Positions 13,657-23,700 of a stretch of 64,000 bases of DNA are shown here, piece by piece. A model generated the notes under the pieces. That model saw only the letters and a program-made list of their open reading frames with translations. It did not search any database and was not told the DNA's origin. Each line of letters opens with the position of its first letter. Positions within the stretch are counted from its first letter, which is position 1. This DNA is from Stutzerimonas stutzeri (GTDB lineage: Bacteria; Pseudomonadota; Gammaproteobacteria; Pseudomonadales; Pseudomonadaceae), in the NCBI RefSeq assembly GCF_024448985.1, contig NZ_JAMOII010000004.1:124001-188000 (forward strand). The letters are read 5' to 3'. A program made the position numbers and the translations under genes.

Positions 13657-14801
13657 TGACCCTGCTCGACAGCAATTCCGCCCAGTTTCTAAAGCAGCAC
13701 CCCAAAGCGGGCGATATTCAGCCCTTTCCTTCCGGGCAGATCACCTACCTGGCACCGCTGCCTCTACCCACCCAGCATCCGGCCCAGGATTACAGTCATG
13801 CCGTGGGCGAGGTGAATGACACCTATCTAGACTTTGGTACGGGGCTTCCGCAGGTATTTGGCTGGCAAATGTTGTTGGGTGGCCCTTTTACCCTCTTCGT
13901 AATGATCACTTACTTGCTGCCCTTAATATCGGCTTGTGGCGCTCTATTGGTAGGAGGGACGCTTGATGATGCAAAAGATTTTTTCTATGGCACATATGAG
14001 GGGTTTCGTTATTTAGGCCCTTTTGGGTCCATTTTTCTACTCATGCTGAGCTTTTTCGTTTGGTTCCAGACTCGCAGCAAAGCCAGCCATATAAGGCCCA
14101 CCCGTTTTAACCGTCAGCGCCGTGAAGTGTGCTTTGTCCCCATTGGCGATCGTGATCCGATTATCGTGCCCTGGGAGTCGCTTTCCGCCTGGGTGATCCA
14201 GGCTCAGGGCGTCACCCAGTACGGCGTGCAGCGCCAATACGCCATGGGCGTGGGTTTTCATCATGCACCCAGCGGGCGGGACTGTACCCTGGAGTTTCCC
14301 TGTGCCGGCCTGCCCCTGGCCATCAGCAACTGGGAGGCCATTCGCGCCTATATGGAGTATGAGGTGCATAGCCTCAAGGACATTCAGGACCCGCTGGAAC
14401 TGCAAGGGCCGGATGACCCGCCCCACGAAGGCCTGCACACCTTCCGCAATGCCCGTCAGCGCTTGCACCGCCGCTTCCGCGAGGGCGATGTGGGTGTATT
14501 CGGCGTTCTCGGTTGGTACCTCTACCATGTGATGACGCTCTGGACGCTGCCCAACTACATGACCGAGTGGGATATCCGCAGCATCAAGCGCAAAAGCCGC
14601 GCCGCCCTGCCGCGCACCATGCAGGAATGGTCCAAACCCCTGCCTCCGGAGCAATGGGCCAAACCCAGCGCCGAGTTACAGCGCCTTAGCCAGCAGGTAA
14701 AAGCCCTGCACACACAACAGCCACAAAAACCGATTACCGCGATTTTTGCTGAAGTGCTGCGCACATCGCCAACCAAGAGCAATACCCGGAAACCGGCATG
14801 A
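13656..14801 (+). CDS. DUF6708-type membrane protein, probable immunity to the VasX-like effector
   Basis: This is a 381-residue protein with two hydrophobic segments (about residues 70-92 and 122-140) near the N-terminus and a soluble remainder containing RPTRFNRQRREVCFVP, a motif I associate with DUF6708 proteins. Members usually sit directly downstream of VasX-like effectors, and inner-membrane immunity proteins are expected for pore-formers (for example TsiV2 against VasX). The ATG overlaps the effector stop by one base (TAATG). The stretch around 13900-14040 is visibly less GC-rich than its surroundings, suggesting horizontal origin. The role as immunity protein is inference from position and topology. 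Confidence 0.72.
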   Translation: MTLLDSNSAQFLKQHPKAGDIQPFPSGQITYLAPLPLPTQHPAQDYSHAVGEVNDTYLDFGTGLPQVFGWQMLLGGPFTLFVMITYLLPLISACGALLVGGTLDDAKDFFYGTYEGFRYLGPFGSIFLLMLSFFVWFQTRSKASHIRPTRFNRQRREVCFVPIGDRDPIIVPWESLSAWVIQAQGVTQYGVQRQYAMGVGFHHAPSGRDCTLEFPCAGLPLAISNWEAIRAYMEYEVHSLKDIQDPLELQGPDDPPHEGLHTFRNARQRLHRRFREGDVGVFGVLGWYLYHVMTLWTLPNYMTEWDIRSIKRKSRAALPRTMQEWSKPLPPEQWAKPSAELQRLSQQVKALHTQQPQKPITAIFAEVLRTSPTKSNTRKPA

Positions 14802-14917
14802 CCCTGCCCGACAGCAATGCTACCCAGTTTCTCAAGCAGCAACCCAAGGCAGGCGATACCCAACCCTTTCCTTCCGGGCAAATCGCCTACCTGGCCATAT
14901 TTCGTGCCCAAACATAA
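14798..14917 (+). pseudogene. Truncated tandem copy of the DUF6708 immunity gene (first 33 codons)
   Basis: A 39-codon frame starts with an ATGA overlap on the preceding stop. It repeats the beginning of the upstream gene: 27 of the first 33 residues agree (MTLPDSNATQFLKQQPKAGD against MTLLDSNSAQFLKQHPKAGD). The match then stops abruptly and the frame ends after six unrelated residues. DNA identity over these 99 bases is about 86 percent by eye. The copy begins exactly at the start codon. It is most simply a second immunity paralogue left after deletion. Confidence 0.8.
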
Positions 14918-15003
14918 GAACGTTACGGACGGCCTGGCATATTGCTATTAAGCCAAGAGATTGGCATAAAGCGCGACTGCCTTGACTACATGGATGTTCA
15001 CCC

Positions 15004-16875
15004 ATGCAACTGCTCCGCCGCGCCCTGCTCGGGCTTTTATTCCTAGTCGCCTTGTTCGCGGGCATTGGCGCGTATTTTGTTGCCTACCCCAACCTGCCCG
15101 CTTACCAACAGCCCGAGCAGCTGCATTATCTGAACCAGTGGAGCGAGGCAGATCGGCAGACTTTCTACTACACGCCGCAAGGCACACAAGTTAAGGGCTT
15201 AAGGTACGAATGGTTCCAGGCGCTTGAAAAACCATTCGGACGAGGAAAGCTCGCAGCGCCGGACTATCTGGCCAGGTTCGGTTTTCTTGTGGACCCGCAG
15301 CAGCAACCCTCCACACGCAATCCGGCCAACCTTCCCGTTGGCTTTGCGCGACACGAAGACAGCGAAACCGGTATCGCCTATCTCGATATAAGTTGTGCAG
15401 CCTGTCATACCGGTGAGCTGCGCCACCGTGGCCAGGCCATACGTATCGATGGCGGAGCGGCACTACACTCGCTTGCCTCGACGGTACCCACATTGCGTGG
15501 TGGGGCGTTCGGCCAGGCGCTGGGAATGAGCATGGCCGCAACTTACTACAATCCGCTCAAATTCAAACGGTTCGCGCTGGAAGTCTTGGGCGATAACTAT
15601 GCAAGCGACCGCGAACAGCTGCGTATCGACTTCAAGCGGGTGCTGGATCGGTTGCTCAGCACAGCTTTCAACGACTGGCATCGAGGCCTGTATCCAACAG
15701 AAGAGGGTTTCGGTCGTACCGATGCATTCGGACGTATCGCCAATACTGTGTTTGGCGATGCAATCGATGCGGATAACTATCGGGTCGCCAACGCACCGGT
15801 TAGCTATCCGCAGGTATGGGATATCTGGAAGTTCGACTGGGTTCAGTGGAACGGCTCAGCCATGCAGCCAATGGCGCGCAATATCGGCGAAGCATTAGGC
15901 GTAGGCGCGCCACTGCGTCTGCTGCATGAAGATGGCAGCCCATTCATGCTCGACGAGCGCTACCCATCGGGCGTTCGCGTGCACGACCTCGATAGGTTGG
16001 AGCAGACGCTCAAACGCCTGCAGCCGCCGCGCTGGCCTGAGGAAGTGCTGGGCAAGGTCGATATCGAAAAGGCCAGTCTCGGCCGCGCACTGTTCGAGGA
16101 AAATTGCGCTTATTGTCACGCAGCCGATCCCAAGCCTGTGAAGGAGCGCTTTGCTGCAAGCAGAGCCCCTGAATGGCGCATGCGGATCGTACCGACCGAG
16201 GTCATCGGTACTGACCCCACCACCGCTGACAATATTGCCGACCATCGTTTCGATGTCAGCCGATTAGGCTGGACGCAACACGAGCTGAAAGAACTGAATG
16301 TTCGGCTCTTTGACGCCTCACCAGCAGAGCTGGACCTGCAAAACATATCCAGCGCAAAAGGGCTGGCTTACATCACGGCCTACGTCGAACAACGAGCCTA
16401 CCGCGACGCTGGCGTCCATCCGGACGAGCGCGCACGCCTGGATGGTTTCGGACTGCCTATCGGCGTTCAGGAGATACGCGGCTATAAAGCCCGCCCCCTT
16501 GATGGCATCTGGGCTACACCGCCGTTTCTTCACAACGGCTCGGTTGCGAACCTGTTCGAATTATTGTCGCCAGTGGCCGAACGGCAAAAGCAATTCTGGG
16601 TAGGCACCTTCGAATACGACACCGAGCGTCTCGGCTTTGAAACCGGCGCCTTTCCCGGCGGCTTTTTGCTCGATACGTCTATTACCGGCAATGGCAACCA
16701 GGGCCATGAGTTTCGCGCTGGTTGCCGCGAGCAGGGCGTTATAGGGCGCGCTCTGCTACCTCATGAGCGCTGGGCGCTGCTCGAGTATTTAAAAGTGTTG
16801 GGCGACGATCGGTTCGAGTCGCAGCTGCAACATTTGCCAGCCAAACCATGGACACCGGGCCCCAACTGCGGGTAA
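15004..16875 (+). CDS. Membrane-anchored di-heme cytochrome c peroxidase-like protein
   Basis: This is a 623-residue protein with an N-terminal uncleaved anchor (about residues 5-27) and two CxxCH heme sites: SCAACH (C131, C134, H135) and NCAYCH (C368, C371, H372). The spacing and the long inter-heme domain resemble the MauG/CcpA di-heme peroxidase superfamily, enlarged at both ends. The C-terminal part WATPPFLHNGSVANLFELL is a hallmark of this branch. It should act on the periplasmic face, taking electrons from a cytochrome or quinol chain to reduce peroxide or oxidise a partner. A catalase-like gene follows after 51 bases, suggesting one operon. The substrate is unknown. Confidence 0.85.
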   Translation: MQLLRRALLGLLFLVALFAGIGAYFVAYPNLPAYQQPEQLHYLNQWSEADRQTFYYTPQGTQVKGLRYEWFQALEKPFGRGKLAAPDYLARFGFLVDPQQQPSTRNPANLPVGFARHEDSETGIAYLDISCAACHTGELRHRGQAIRIDGGAALHSLASTVPTLRGGAFGQALGMSMAATYYNPLKFKRFALEVLGDNYASDREQLRIDFKRVLDRLLSTAFNDWHRGLYPTEEGFGRTDAFGRIANTVFGDAIDADNYRVANAPVSYPQVWDIWKFDWVQWNGSAMQPMARNIGEALGVGAPLRLLHEDGSPFMLDERYPSGVRVHDLDRLEQTLKRLQPPRWPEEVLGKVDIEKASLGRALFEENCAYCHAADPKPVKERFAASRAPEWRMRIVPTEVIGTDPTTADNIADHRFDVSRLGWTQHELKELNVRLFDASPAELDLQNISSAKGLAYITAYVEQRAYRDAGVHPDERARLDGFGLPIGVQEIRGYKARPLDGIWATPPFLHNGSVANLFELLSPVAERQKQFWVGTFEYDTERLGFETGAFPGGFLLDTSITGNGNQGHEFRAGCREQGVIGRALLPHERWALLEYLKVLGDDRFESQLQHLPAKPWTPGPNCG

Positions 16876-16926
16876 CGCCACACACCGCAGCGCTGCTCAT
16901 ACTGGAACGGTCAAAGGGACTTCACC

Positions 16927-18075
16927 ATGCTCAAAAAAATCTGGCTCTGTCTGGGTAGCTGGCTCGGCAAAATCCTATTGCTGGCTCTGGCCGTAGGCCT
17001 TGGCGGCTGGCTGATTGGCAGTCTGTTCTATGGCTGGAAATTCTCCGGGCCAGTGTCACGCGAGGAACAGGTGCCCATCACCGAAAAGGCTGACACGCAG
17101 GCCATCATTGCTGATGCGATCCGTGTCGTCGAGCAGCACCGGGACAACACTCGGGTGCTGCGCGACGCGCATGCCAAGGCCCACGGTTGCCTCAAGGCGG
17201 AAGTTTCCATTCGCAGCGACATCGACAGCGATCTGCGCCATGGCGTCTTCAGCCAACCCGGACATAGCTGGCAGGCTTGGGTAAGGCTTTCCAACGGCAA
17301 TGCTTACCCTCAGTTCGACCGTGTCCGTGATGCGCGAGGCATGGCGATAAAGCTGCTCGAGGTACCGGGAACGAAATTGACAGCGAACCCGGCTCACGCC
17401 TTCGAGCAAGATTTCGTCATGTTCAATCACCCGGCATTCTTCGTCCGTGACGTAGCCGAATACCGGAGCAATTTCGCTGCCCAGGCCGAGGGTAAGAAAG
17501 CGCTGGCGTTCTTCCCCGGTTGGGATCCTCGCCAATGGGAAATCCGCCATCTGATCATTGCGCTGAAAACCCTGTCGCAGGCGCCCGACAGTCCGGTAGC
17601 GACGACTTACAACTCGGTGGCGCCATTCAAGCTTGGGCCGCTGAACATCAAGTACCGCTTGATACCTGCTCCGGAGAACTGCCCCGCTTACCAATTACCG
17701 GAACAGAATCGCGACCTGCCTAACTTCTTGCGCAACGCACTCTATCAACAACTTTCACTCGACCGGACGCCCGCATGCTTCACGTTGCAGGTACAACGTC
17801 AGAACGCCGATTTCTACATGCCCATCGAGGATCCCAGCGTCGAGTGGGACGAGTCGATCTCCGCTTTCGAGCCTGTCGCGGATATTCGCCTTCTCGCCCA
17901 GGACTTCGACAGTCCGGGGCAGAACATCGATTGTGACAACCTGTCCTTCAATCCTTGGCATTCACTTCCTGAGCATCGCCCAATCGGCGGCATCAACCGC
18001 CTGAGAAAAGCGGTGTACGAAGCCATCAGTGCTTACCGCTTGGACCGCAACGGCGCGTTGCGAACGGACCACTAG
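16927..18075 (+). CDS. Membrane-anchored catalase-family heme protein
   Basis: This 382-residue protein has an N-terminal transmembrane helix (about residues 10-37) and a compact catalase-like domain. The distal heme histidine is visible in KAHGCLKAEV (H86), the FNHPAFFVRD segment corresponds to the catalase core, and R360-K-A-V-Y364 near the C-terminus is in the position of the proximal RxxxY ligand (my alignment from memory). It lacks the tetramer-arm and NADPH regions of full catalases, as do SrpA-like small catalases, which often work as peroxidases. The anchor places the domain on the periplasmic side. Pairing with the di-heme cytochrome points to peroxide handling outside the cytoplasm. 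Confidence 0.82.
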   Translation: MLKKIWLCLGSWLGKILLLALAVGLGGWLIGSLFYGWKFSGPVSREEQVPITEKADTQAIIADAIRVVEQHRDNTRVLRDAHAKAHGCLKAEVSIRSDIDSDLRHGVFSQPGHSWQAWVRLSNGNAYPQFDRVRDARGMAIKLLEVPGTKLTANPAHAFEQDFVMFNHPAFFVRDVAEYRSNFAAQAEGKKALAFFPGWDPRQWEIRHLIIALKTLSQAPDSPVATTYNSVAPFKLGPLNIKYRLIPAPENCPAYQLPEQNRDLPNFLRNALYQQLSLDRTPACFTLQVQRQNADFYMPIEDPSVEWDESISAFEPVADIRLLAQDFDSPGQNIDCDNLSFNPWHSLPEHRPIGGINRLRKAVYEAISAYRLDRNGALRTDH

Positions 18076-18111
18076 TACTGCAGCGTGGAGTCAAATCGGC
18101 GCGAGGCCGCG

Positions 18112-19308
18112 TTAAGCCTCGACATTCAACGGCAGCAAAACCCGGAATACCGCGCCCTTGCCCTCTTCGCTTTCGACCTGGATGCGACCGTCGTGCGCCT
18201 TGACGATCTGTTCGGCGATGAACAACCCAAGACCCAGGCCGGCGCTGCTTTCGCTGCCTTCGGCGCGTTCGAACTGGCAGAAGATTCTTTCGAGGCTCTT
18301 CTGGCTGATGCCAATGCCCTGATCACGCACTTCGATACAAGCGCTCGCCGCAGTGGCGCTGACATTGACCTGCACGGGCTTGCCCGCGCCGTAGCGCATC
18401 GCGTTGGTCAGTAGATTGGCCAGCACCTGCTCGATGCGAAACTCATCCCAGACCCCGACGATCGGCTCCGGTCGCTGAAACAGCAGCGTGCAACCGCTGG
18501 CTTCCATCTGCGGAGCGAAATTCTCGACGACGCTAGCGACCAGCTTGCCCAGATCGAAGTGGTTGGGCCGGATCGACAGTTTGCCGGTGCGAATGCGCGA
18601 GACATCGAGCATATCGTCGATCAGGCGGATTAGGCTGCGGATCTGCCGCTCGTCCTTGTCGACCATCTGCCGCAGCTTGTCGTCGCTGAACGCGGCGAAG
18701 TTGTTCCGTCCGAGCTGCAGCTTGCGCAGCTGGACTTCGAGGATGAGCGTGTTGAGGGGCGTTTTCAGCTCATGGGAGACGATCGACATGAAGTCGTCGC
18801 GCATGCGCACGGCATCTTCGAGTTCGGCCTTGGTGCTGCGCAGCTGATCGAGCAACACTTCCTGCTCGCGGCGGCTGCGCTCGAGCGCTTCGAGCTGACG
18901 CGCCATCCGCTTGCGGTTGCGGTAGAGATCGACGAACACGCTGACCTTGCTGCGAACCGCATGGGTATCGAGCGGCTTGTGCATGAAATCCACCGCGCCG
19001 CTCTCGTAGCCCTTGAAGGCATAGTTGAGTTCGCGCCCGGCCGCACTGACGAACACGATGGGGATCTGCTTGGTGCGCTCAGTACCGCGCATCATCTCCG
19101 CCAGCTGGAACCCATCCATGCCAGGCATTTGCACGTCGAGAATAGCCAGTGCGAACTCATGCTGAAGCAACAGTTCAAGTGCCTGTTCCGCCGATTCGGC
19201 CTGATGCACGCGAACCCCCGGGCTCCTGAGAATGGCATCCAGCGCCAGCAGGTTTTCCGGCAGGTCATCGACAATCAGCAGGTTCGCTTCATCGGTATGG
19301 TCAGGCAT
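18112..19308 (-). CDS. Receiver-histidine kinase (response regulator/sensor hybrid)
   Basis: This 398-residue soluble protein starts with a receiver domain (acidic pair D14-D15, phosphoacceptor D58 in LAILDVQMPGMDGF, conserved lysine in MHKP). A short coiled coil, a HisKA domain with H179 in SIVSHELKTPLN, and an HATPase domain (N-box NLLTNAMRYGAG, G-boxes RDQGIGIS and GLGLGLF) follow. There is no membrane or input domain, so it is probably controlled through phosphorylation of its receiver. It is the last gene of a four-gene minus-strand operon, three bases after cheB. Such REC-HK proteins commonly act as phosphorelay intermediates. Confidence 0.92.
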   Translation of the reverse strand: MPDHTDEANLLIVDDLPENLLALDAILRSPGVRVHQAESAEQALELLLQHEFALAILDVQMPGMDGFQLAEMMRGTERTKQIPIVFVSAAGRELNYAFKGYESGAVDFMHKPLDTHAVRSKVSVFVDLYRNRKRMARQLEALERSRREQEVLLDQLRSTKAELEDAVRMRDDFMSIVSHELKTPLNTLILEVQLRKLQLGRNNFAAFSDDKLRQMVDKDERQIRSLIRLIDDMLDVSRIRTGKLSIRPNHFDLGKLVASVVENFAPQMEASGCTLLFQRPEPIVGVWDEFRIEQVLANLLTNAMRYGAGKPVQVNVSATAASACIEVRDQGIGISQKSLERIFCQFERAEGSESSAGLGLGLFIAEQIVKAHDGRIQVESEEGKGAVFRVLLPLNVEA

Positions 19309-19311
19309 GGG

Positions 19312-19914
19312 TCACTCCAGTTCACGCAACAGTCGATGAATATCGCGCAAGGGCAAAATGTAATCCGGCGCAAAGCGCTGGAGTGCGGCCAAGGGCATGG
19401 TCTGAACCTCGGCTTCGCCAGGGTCCTGAACGATGGTCATGCCGCCGGCCCGCTTGATCGCTTCGAGGCCTGCCGCGCCGTCTTCGTTGGCGCCGGTCAG
19501 CAGGATACCGGCAACGCGCTCGCCCCAGGCATCGGCGGCCGATTCGAACAACACATCGATCGAAGGACGGGAGAAGTGCATCGCCTCGTCCTGGCTGAGC
19601 GATAGCGTCAGGTCCGCCTCCACCAGCAGGTGATAACCCGGCGCGGCGAAATACAGCGTCGCGCCGCACACCGGCTCCTTGTCGTCCGCTTCCTTGACCC
19701 GCAGCGCGGTTTTGCGCTGGAAGATCTCGACCAGCTGTGTCGGCCCGTACGGCGGTACGTGCTGGACCATCAGCAGCGGCTGGCGAAAATCTTTCGGCAA
19801 GCCGTCGACCAAAGCACTGAGGGCGGCAAGACCGCCGGCCGAGGCGCCGATCACTATGGCATCGACAGACCGGGCCGGTAATTTGGCTGAAGCATCTATG
19901 GTCGCGAACGTCAT
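19312..19914 (-). CDS. Stand-alone CheB-type protein-glutamate methylesterase domain
   Basis: This 200-residue protein is the catalytic domain of CheB only. The Ser-His-Asp triad is visible as S25 in GASAGG, H52 in MVQHVPP and D145 in LTGANEDGA. The N-terminal receiver domain of classical CheB is absent, so activity must be set by partners rather than by direct phosphorylation. It overlaps the CheR stop by four bases (ATGA). CheB enzymes demethylate or deamidate receptor glutamates, yet no chemoreceptor lies in this operon; the target is unknown. Confidence 0.93.
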   Translation of the reverse strand: MTFATIDASAKLPARSVDAIVIGASAGGLAALSALVDGLPKDFRQPLLMVQHVPPYGPTQLVEIFQRKTALRVKEADDKEPVCGATLYFAAPGYHLLVEADLTLSLSQDEAMHFSRPSIDVLFESAADAWGERVAGILLTGANEDGAAGLEAIKRAGGMTIVQDPGEAEVQTMPLAALQRFAPDYILPLRDIHRLLRELE

Positions 19915-20729
19915 AGTTTGCGAAAGATCCGTTGCGGCTTGTCGAACGCCTCGTAACGGTCGGCATGACCGGAGAACTCGACGGTCTCTTTGCTACCCAG
20001 GCCGAGAAAGCCGCGATGGCAGAGGGACTCATGAAACAGGCCAAAGGCCCGGTCCTGCAGCGGCTTGTTGAAGTAGATCAGCACGTTGCGGCAGGAAATC
20101 AACTGGGTCTCGGCGAAGACGCTATCGGTCGCCAGGCTATGGTCGGCAAAGGTCACCTGGTCTTTCAGGGTCTTGTCCATGATTGCCGAGTCATAGGCGG
20201 CCGTGTAGTAATCGCTGAGGCTGCGCTTGCCACCAGCGCGCTGATAGTTGGTCGTGTACAGCTGCATGTCGCCAATATCGAAAATACCTTGGCGCGCCTG
20301 CTCCAGCGACCGTGGATTGATATCGGTGGCATAGAGAATGGTGCGTTCCAGCAGGCCCTCCTCCCTGAGCAGGATCGCCATCGAGTAGACCTCTTCGCCG
20401 GTGCTGCAGCCGGCAATCCAGATTTTCAACGACGGGTACGTGCGCAGCACCGGGACCACCTGCTCGCGCAGCGCCAGGTAATAACTCGGGTCGCGGAACA
20501 TCTCGCTGACAGGGATCGTGAGGAACTGCAACAGCTCCATGAAGGCTTGCGGATCGTAGAGAATCTTGCGCTGCAGCTCCGAGATGCTTTCGCACTGCAT
20601 CTGCTTCAACGCCAACAGCACCCGGCGCTTGAGCGAAGCGCCGGAATAGTCGCGGAAATCGTAGCTGTAGCGCAGATAGATGGCTTCGATCAGCAGTTTC
20701 AGCTCGATGGCCTGATTGCGGTGAGGCAT
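19911..20729 (-). CDS. CheR-type protein-glutamate O-methyltransferase
   Basis: This is a 272-residue SAM-dependent methyltransferase with the CheR N-terminal helical domain (YSYDFRDYSGASLKRRV) and catalytic domain (IWIAGCSTGEEVYSMAI for SAM binding, ISCRNVLIYF near the end). The ATG at 20729 is preferred because GGAG lies ten bases upstream; a longer frame would run into the preceding gene. The start is one base after the hybrid-kinase stop and the end overlaps cheB. No TPR or PAS extension is present. It presumably methylates glutamates on an unidentified receptor-like partner, perhaps the coiled-coil region of the operon's kinase. Confidence 0.93.
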   Translation of the reverse strand: MPHRNQAIELKLLIEAIYLRYSYDFRDYSGASLKRRVLLALKQMQCESISELQRKILYDPQAFMELLQFLTIPVSEMFRDPSYYLALREQVVPVLRTYPSLKIWIAGCSTGEEVYSMAILLREEGLLERTILYATDINPRSLEQARQGIFDIGDMQLYTTNYQRAGGKRSLSDYYTAAYDSAIMDKTLKDQVTFADHSLATDSVFAETQLISCRNVLIYFNKPLQDRAFGLFHESLCHRGFLGLGSKETVEFSGHADRYEAFDKPQRIFRKL

Positions 20730-20730
20730 G

Positions 20731-23700
20731 TCACAACAGCTCCACTTTCGGTAGCCATACACGAATCAGCGAGAACAGACGATCGAGCTCGATTGGCTTG
20801 GCCAGGTAATCGTTGGCCCCGGCGCGCAGGCAGCGCTCCTGATCGTTGTTCATGGCTTTTGCGGTGACCGCGATGATCGGCAGTTTGGCGAAGCGCGAAT
20901 CCTTGCGAATCTCCTGCATCGCGGTAAAACCGTCCATCTCCGGCATCATGATGTCCATCAGCACCAGATCGATATCGGCCACGTTCTGCAGTTGGGCGAT
21001 GGCCTCGTGACCGTTACGGGCGATCTCGATCAGCGCGCCCTTCTGCTCCAGCGCACTGGTCAGCGCGAAAACGTTACGCACATCGTCGTCGACCACCAGA
21101 ATCTTGCGCCCCTCGAAGGCCTTCTCGCGGCTGCGCACGCTTTTCAGCATCTTCTGCCGCTCCGGCGCCATATCCGATTCGACCTTATGCAGGAACAGCG
21201 TAACCTCGTCGAGCAGCCGCTCCGGCGACCGCGCGCCCTTGATGATGATCGAGCGCGAATATTTCATCAGCGACGCTTCCTCATCGCGCGTCAGGTTGCG
21301 CCCGGTGTAGACAATGACCGGCGGGAAGGAGCAGATGTCCTCGTGAGCCATGCGCTCGAGCAGCTCATGGCCATCCATGTCCGGCAGCTTGAGGTCGATG
21401 ATCATGCAGTCGTAGAGCGTCGAGCGCAGCAGTTCGAGGGCCTGCTCGCCGAACTCCACCGCCGTGATTTCCACATCGATGTCTTCGATCAGCCGCGACA
21501 CGCTTTCACGCTGGCGGGCGTCGTCCTCGACCAGCAGGATGCGCTTGACCTTCTGCGCCAGCTTCGCTTCTAGGCGGCCAAATACCTCCTTGAGATCGTC
21601 GCGAGTGGTTGGTTTGGTGGCGTAGCCGATAGCGCCCATTTGCAGAGCGGCCTCCTTGCGGTCTTCCACGGACACGATATGCACCGGGATATGCCGCGTG
21701 ACAGGATTTTCCTTGAGCCGCTCGAGCACGGTCAGGCCGGAATGATCGGGCAGTCGCATGTCCAGCAGGATGGCATCAGGGCGGTACTGCACGGCAGTGT
21801 CGAAACCGTGATCGGCGCTCTGCGCGATCAGACAGCTGTACTTCAGCTCGTGCGCGAGGTCGCGGAGAATGCAGGCGAACTGCGGCTCGTCTTCGATCAC
21901 CAGCACCGAGCGCTCGAACGGGAAGGCATCACGGTCGTCGGCCAGAGCCGGCACGCTCGGCTCCTGCGCGCGTAGCGGTGCGGCCGGCGAAGGCGCGGCC
22001 TGCGCAAGCGCCATGGCCCCCGATGCAGCAGACGCTTCGATCGGCGCGGCGGCAGGCAATTCCGACTCCTGTACAGCCACCGGGGCGCTGTAGTTCTCTG
22101 GAACGATCAGCGTGAACAGGCTGCCGGCGCCCGGCTCGCTGCTCACCTCAATGGTGCCGCCCAGCAATTGGGCGAGTTCGCGGGAAATCGACAGGCCCAG
22201 GCCAGTGCCGCCATAGCGGCGATTAGTGGTGCCGTCGGCCTGACGGAACGCTTCGAAGATTACATCCTGCTGATCGGCCGGGATGCCGATACCCGAATCA
22301 TGCACGGCAAAGGCGATCTGCCCTTCGCCATGGCGCATCACACGTAGCTCGACCGAGCCCTTCTCGGTGAATTTGAAGGCGTTCGACAGCAGGTTCTTGA
22401 GAATCTGTTCCAGGCGCTGTCGGTCCGTGTAGAGGCTCGGCGGCAGGTCGTCGGCCAGTTCGACTTGGAACTGCAACGACTTCTCCAGCGCCTGAGCGAG
22501 GAACAGGCTCTTCAGCCCGTCGATCATGCGCGTCAGCACGAGCAGTTCAGGCCGCACATCGAGCTTGCCGGCCTCGACCTTGGAAATATCGAGAATGTCG
22601 TTGATCAGGTTGAGCAGATCGTTGCCCGCCGAATAGATCGAGCGCGCGAACTGCACCTGATCGTCGCTCAGATTGCCCTCGGAGTTGTCCGACAGCAGCT
22701 TGGCGAGGATCAGCGAGCTGTTCAGCGGCGTGCGCAGCTCATGCGACATGTTGGCGAGGAACTCGGATTTGTAGCGACTGGCGCGCTGCAACTCGTCGGC
22801 ACGCTCCTCGAGCATCAGCTGCACTTCGTGCAGACGACTGTTCTTCAGGTCCATCTCATCACGCTGACGCGCCAGCTCTTCGGAATGCTCCGCGAGTTGC
22901 TCGTTGGTCTGTTCCAGTTCGGCCTGCTGCTCTTCCATGTGCGCCTGCGACTCGCGCAGGGCGTTGGATTGCTCTTCGAGTTCTTCGTTGGCGGCGCGCA
23001 GCTCTTCCTGCTGCACCTGCAATTCTTCGTTGAGCTGCTGGGTCTCTGCCAGTACGCGCTGCAGGCGCTGGCGGTAACGCGCGGCCTCGATGGCAGAGCC
23101 GATGTTTTCGCAGACACGCCGCAGCAGCTCGCTGTCTTCTTCGCGCAACGGCCGCAGGAAGCCGATCTCCAGCACGGCGTTGAGCATGCCGCTGTCTTCC
23201 ACCGGGACGATCAGCACCGATCGCGCGTCGGTGTTGCCCAACGCCGACGTAACCTTCATGTAACCGGGCGGCACGCTGTCGAGCGCAATTGCCCTGCGCT
23301 CCAGCGCCGTTTGCCCGACCAGCCCTTCGCCGAGTTCCAGCGCCCGGTTACCGTTCAGTTTGTCCTTGTCCCAGCCGAACTCGGCGATTCGCTGCAGCTT
23401 GCCTTCCTGCGTCACATAGAGCGCTCCGACCGCGACGTCGAGATAGCGCGCAAGAAAACCAAGAACGTTCTGCCCCAGCGTCGGCAGCGCCTGCTCCCCG
23501 ATCATCGACTCGCTGAGCTGGGTCTGGCCGTTGCGATACCAGGCCTGCTTCTCCAACGCCGCGGCATGCGCCTGCTGTTGCTCCAGCGATTCGGCATAGC
23601 TGTTGGACAGATTGATCAGATCGCGGCGCCCGAAATAGACCAGCAGGCCGCTGAAGAGCAGGCTGAACAGCAGGAAGCTGCCGATCAGGACCGTGGTGAC

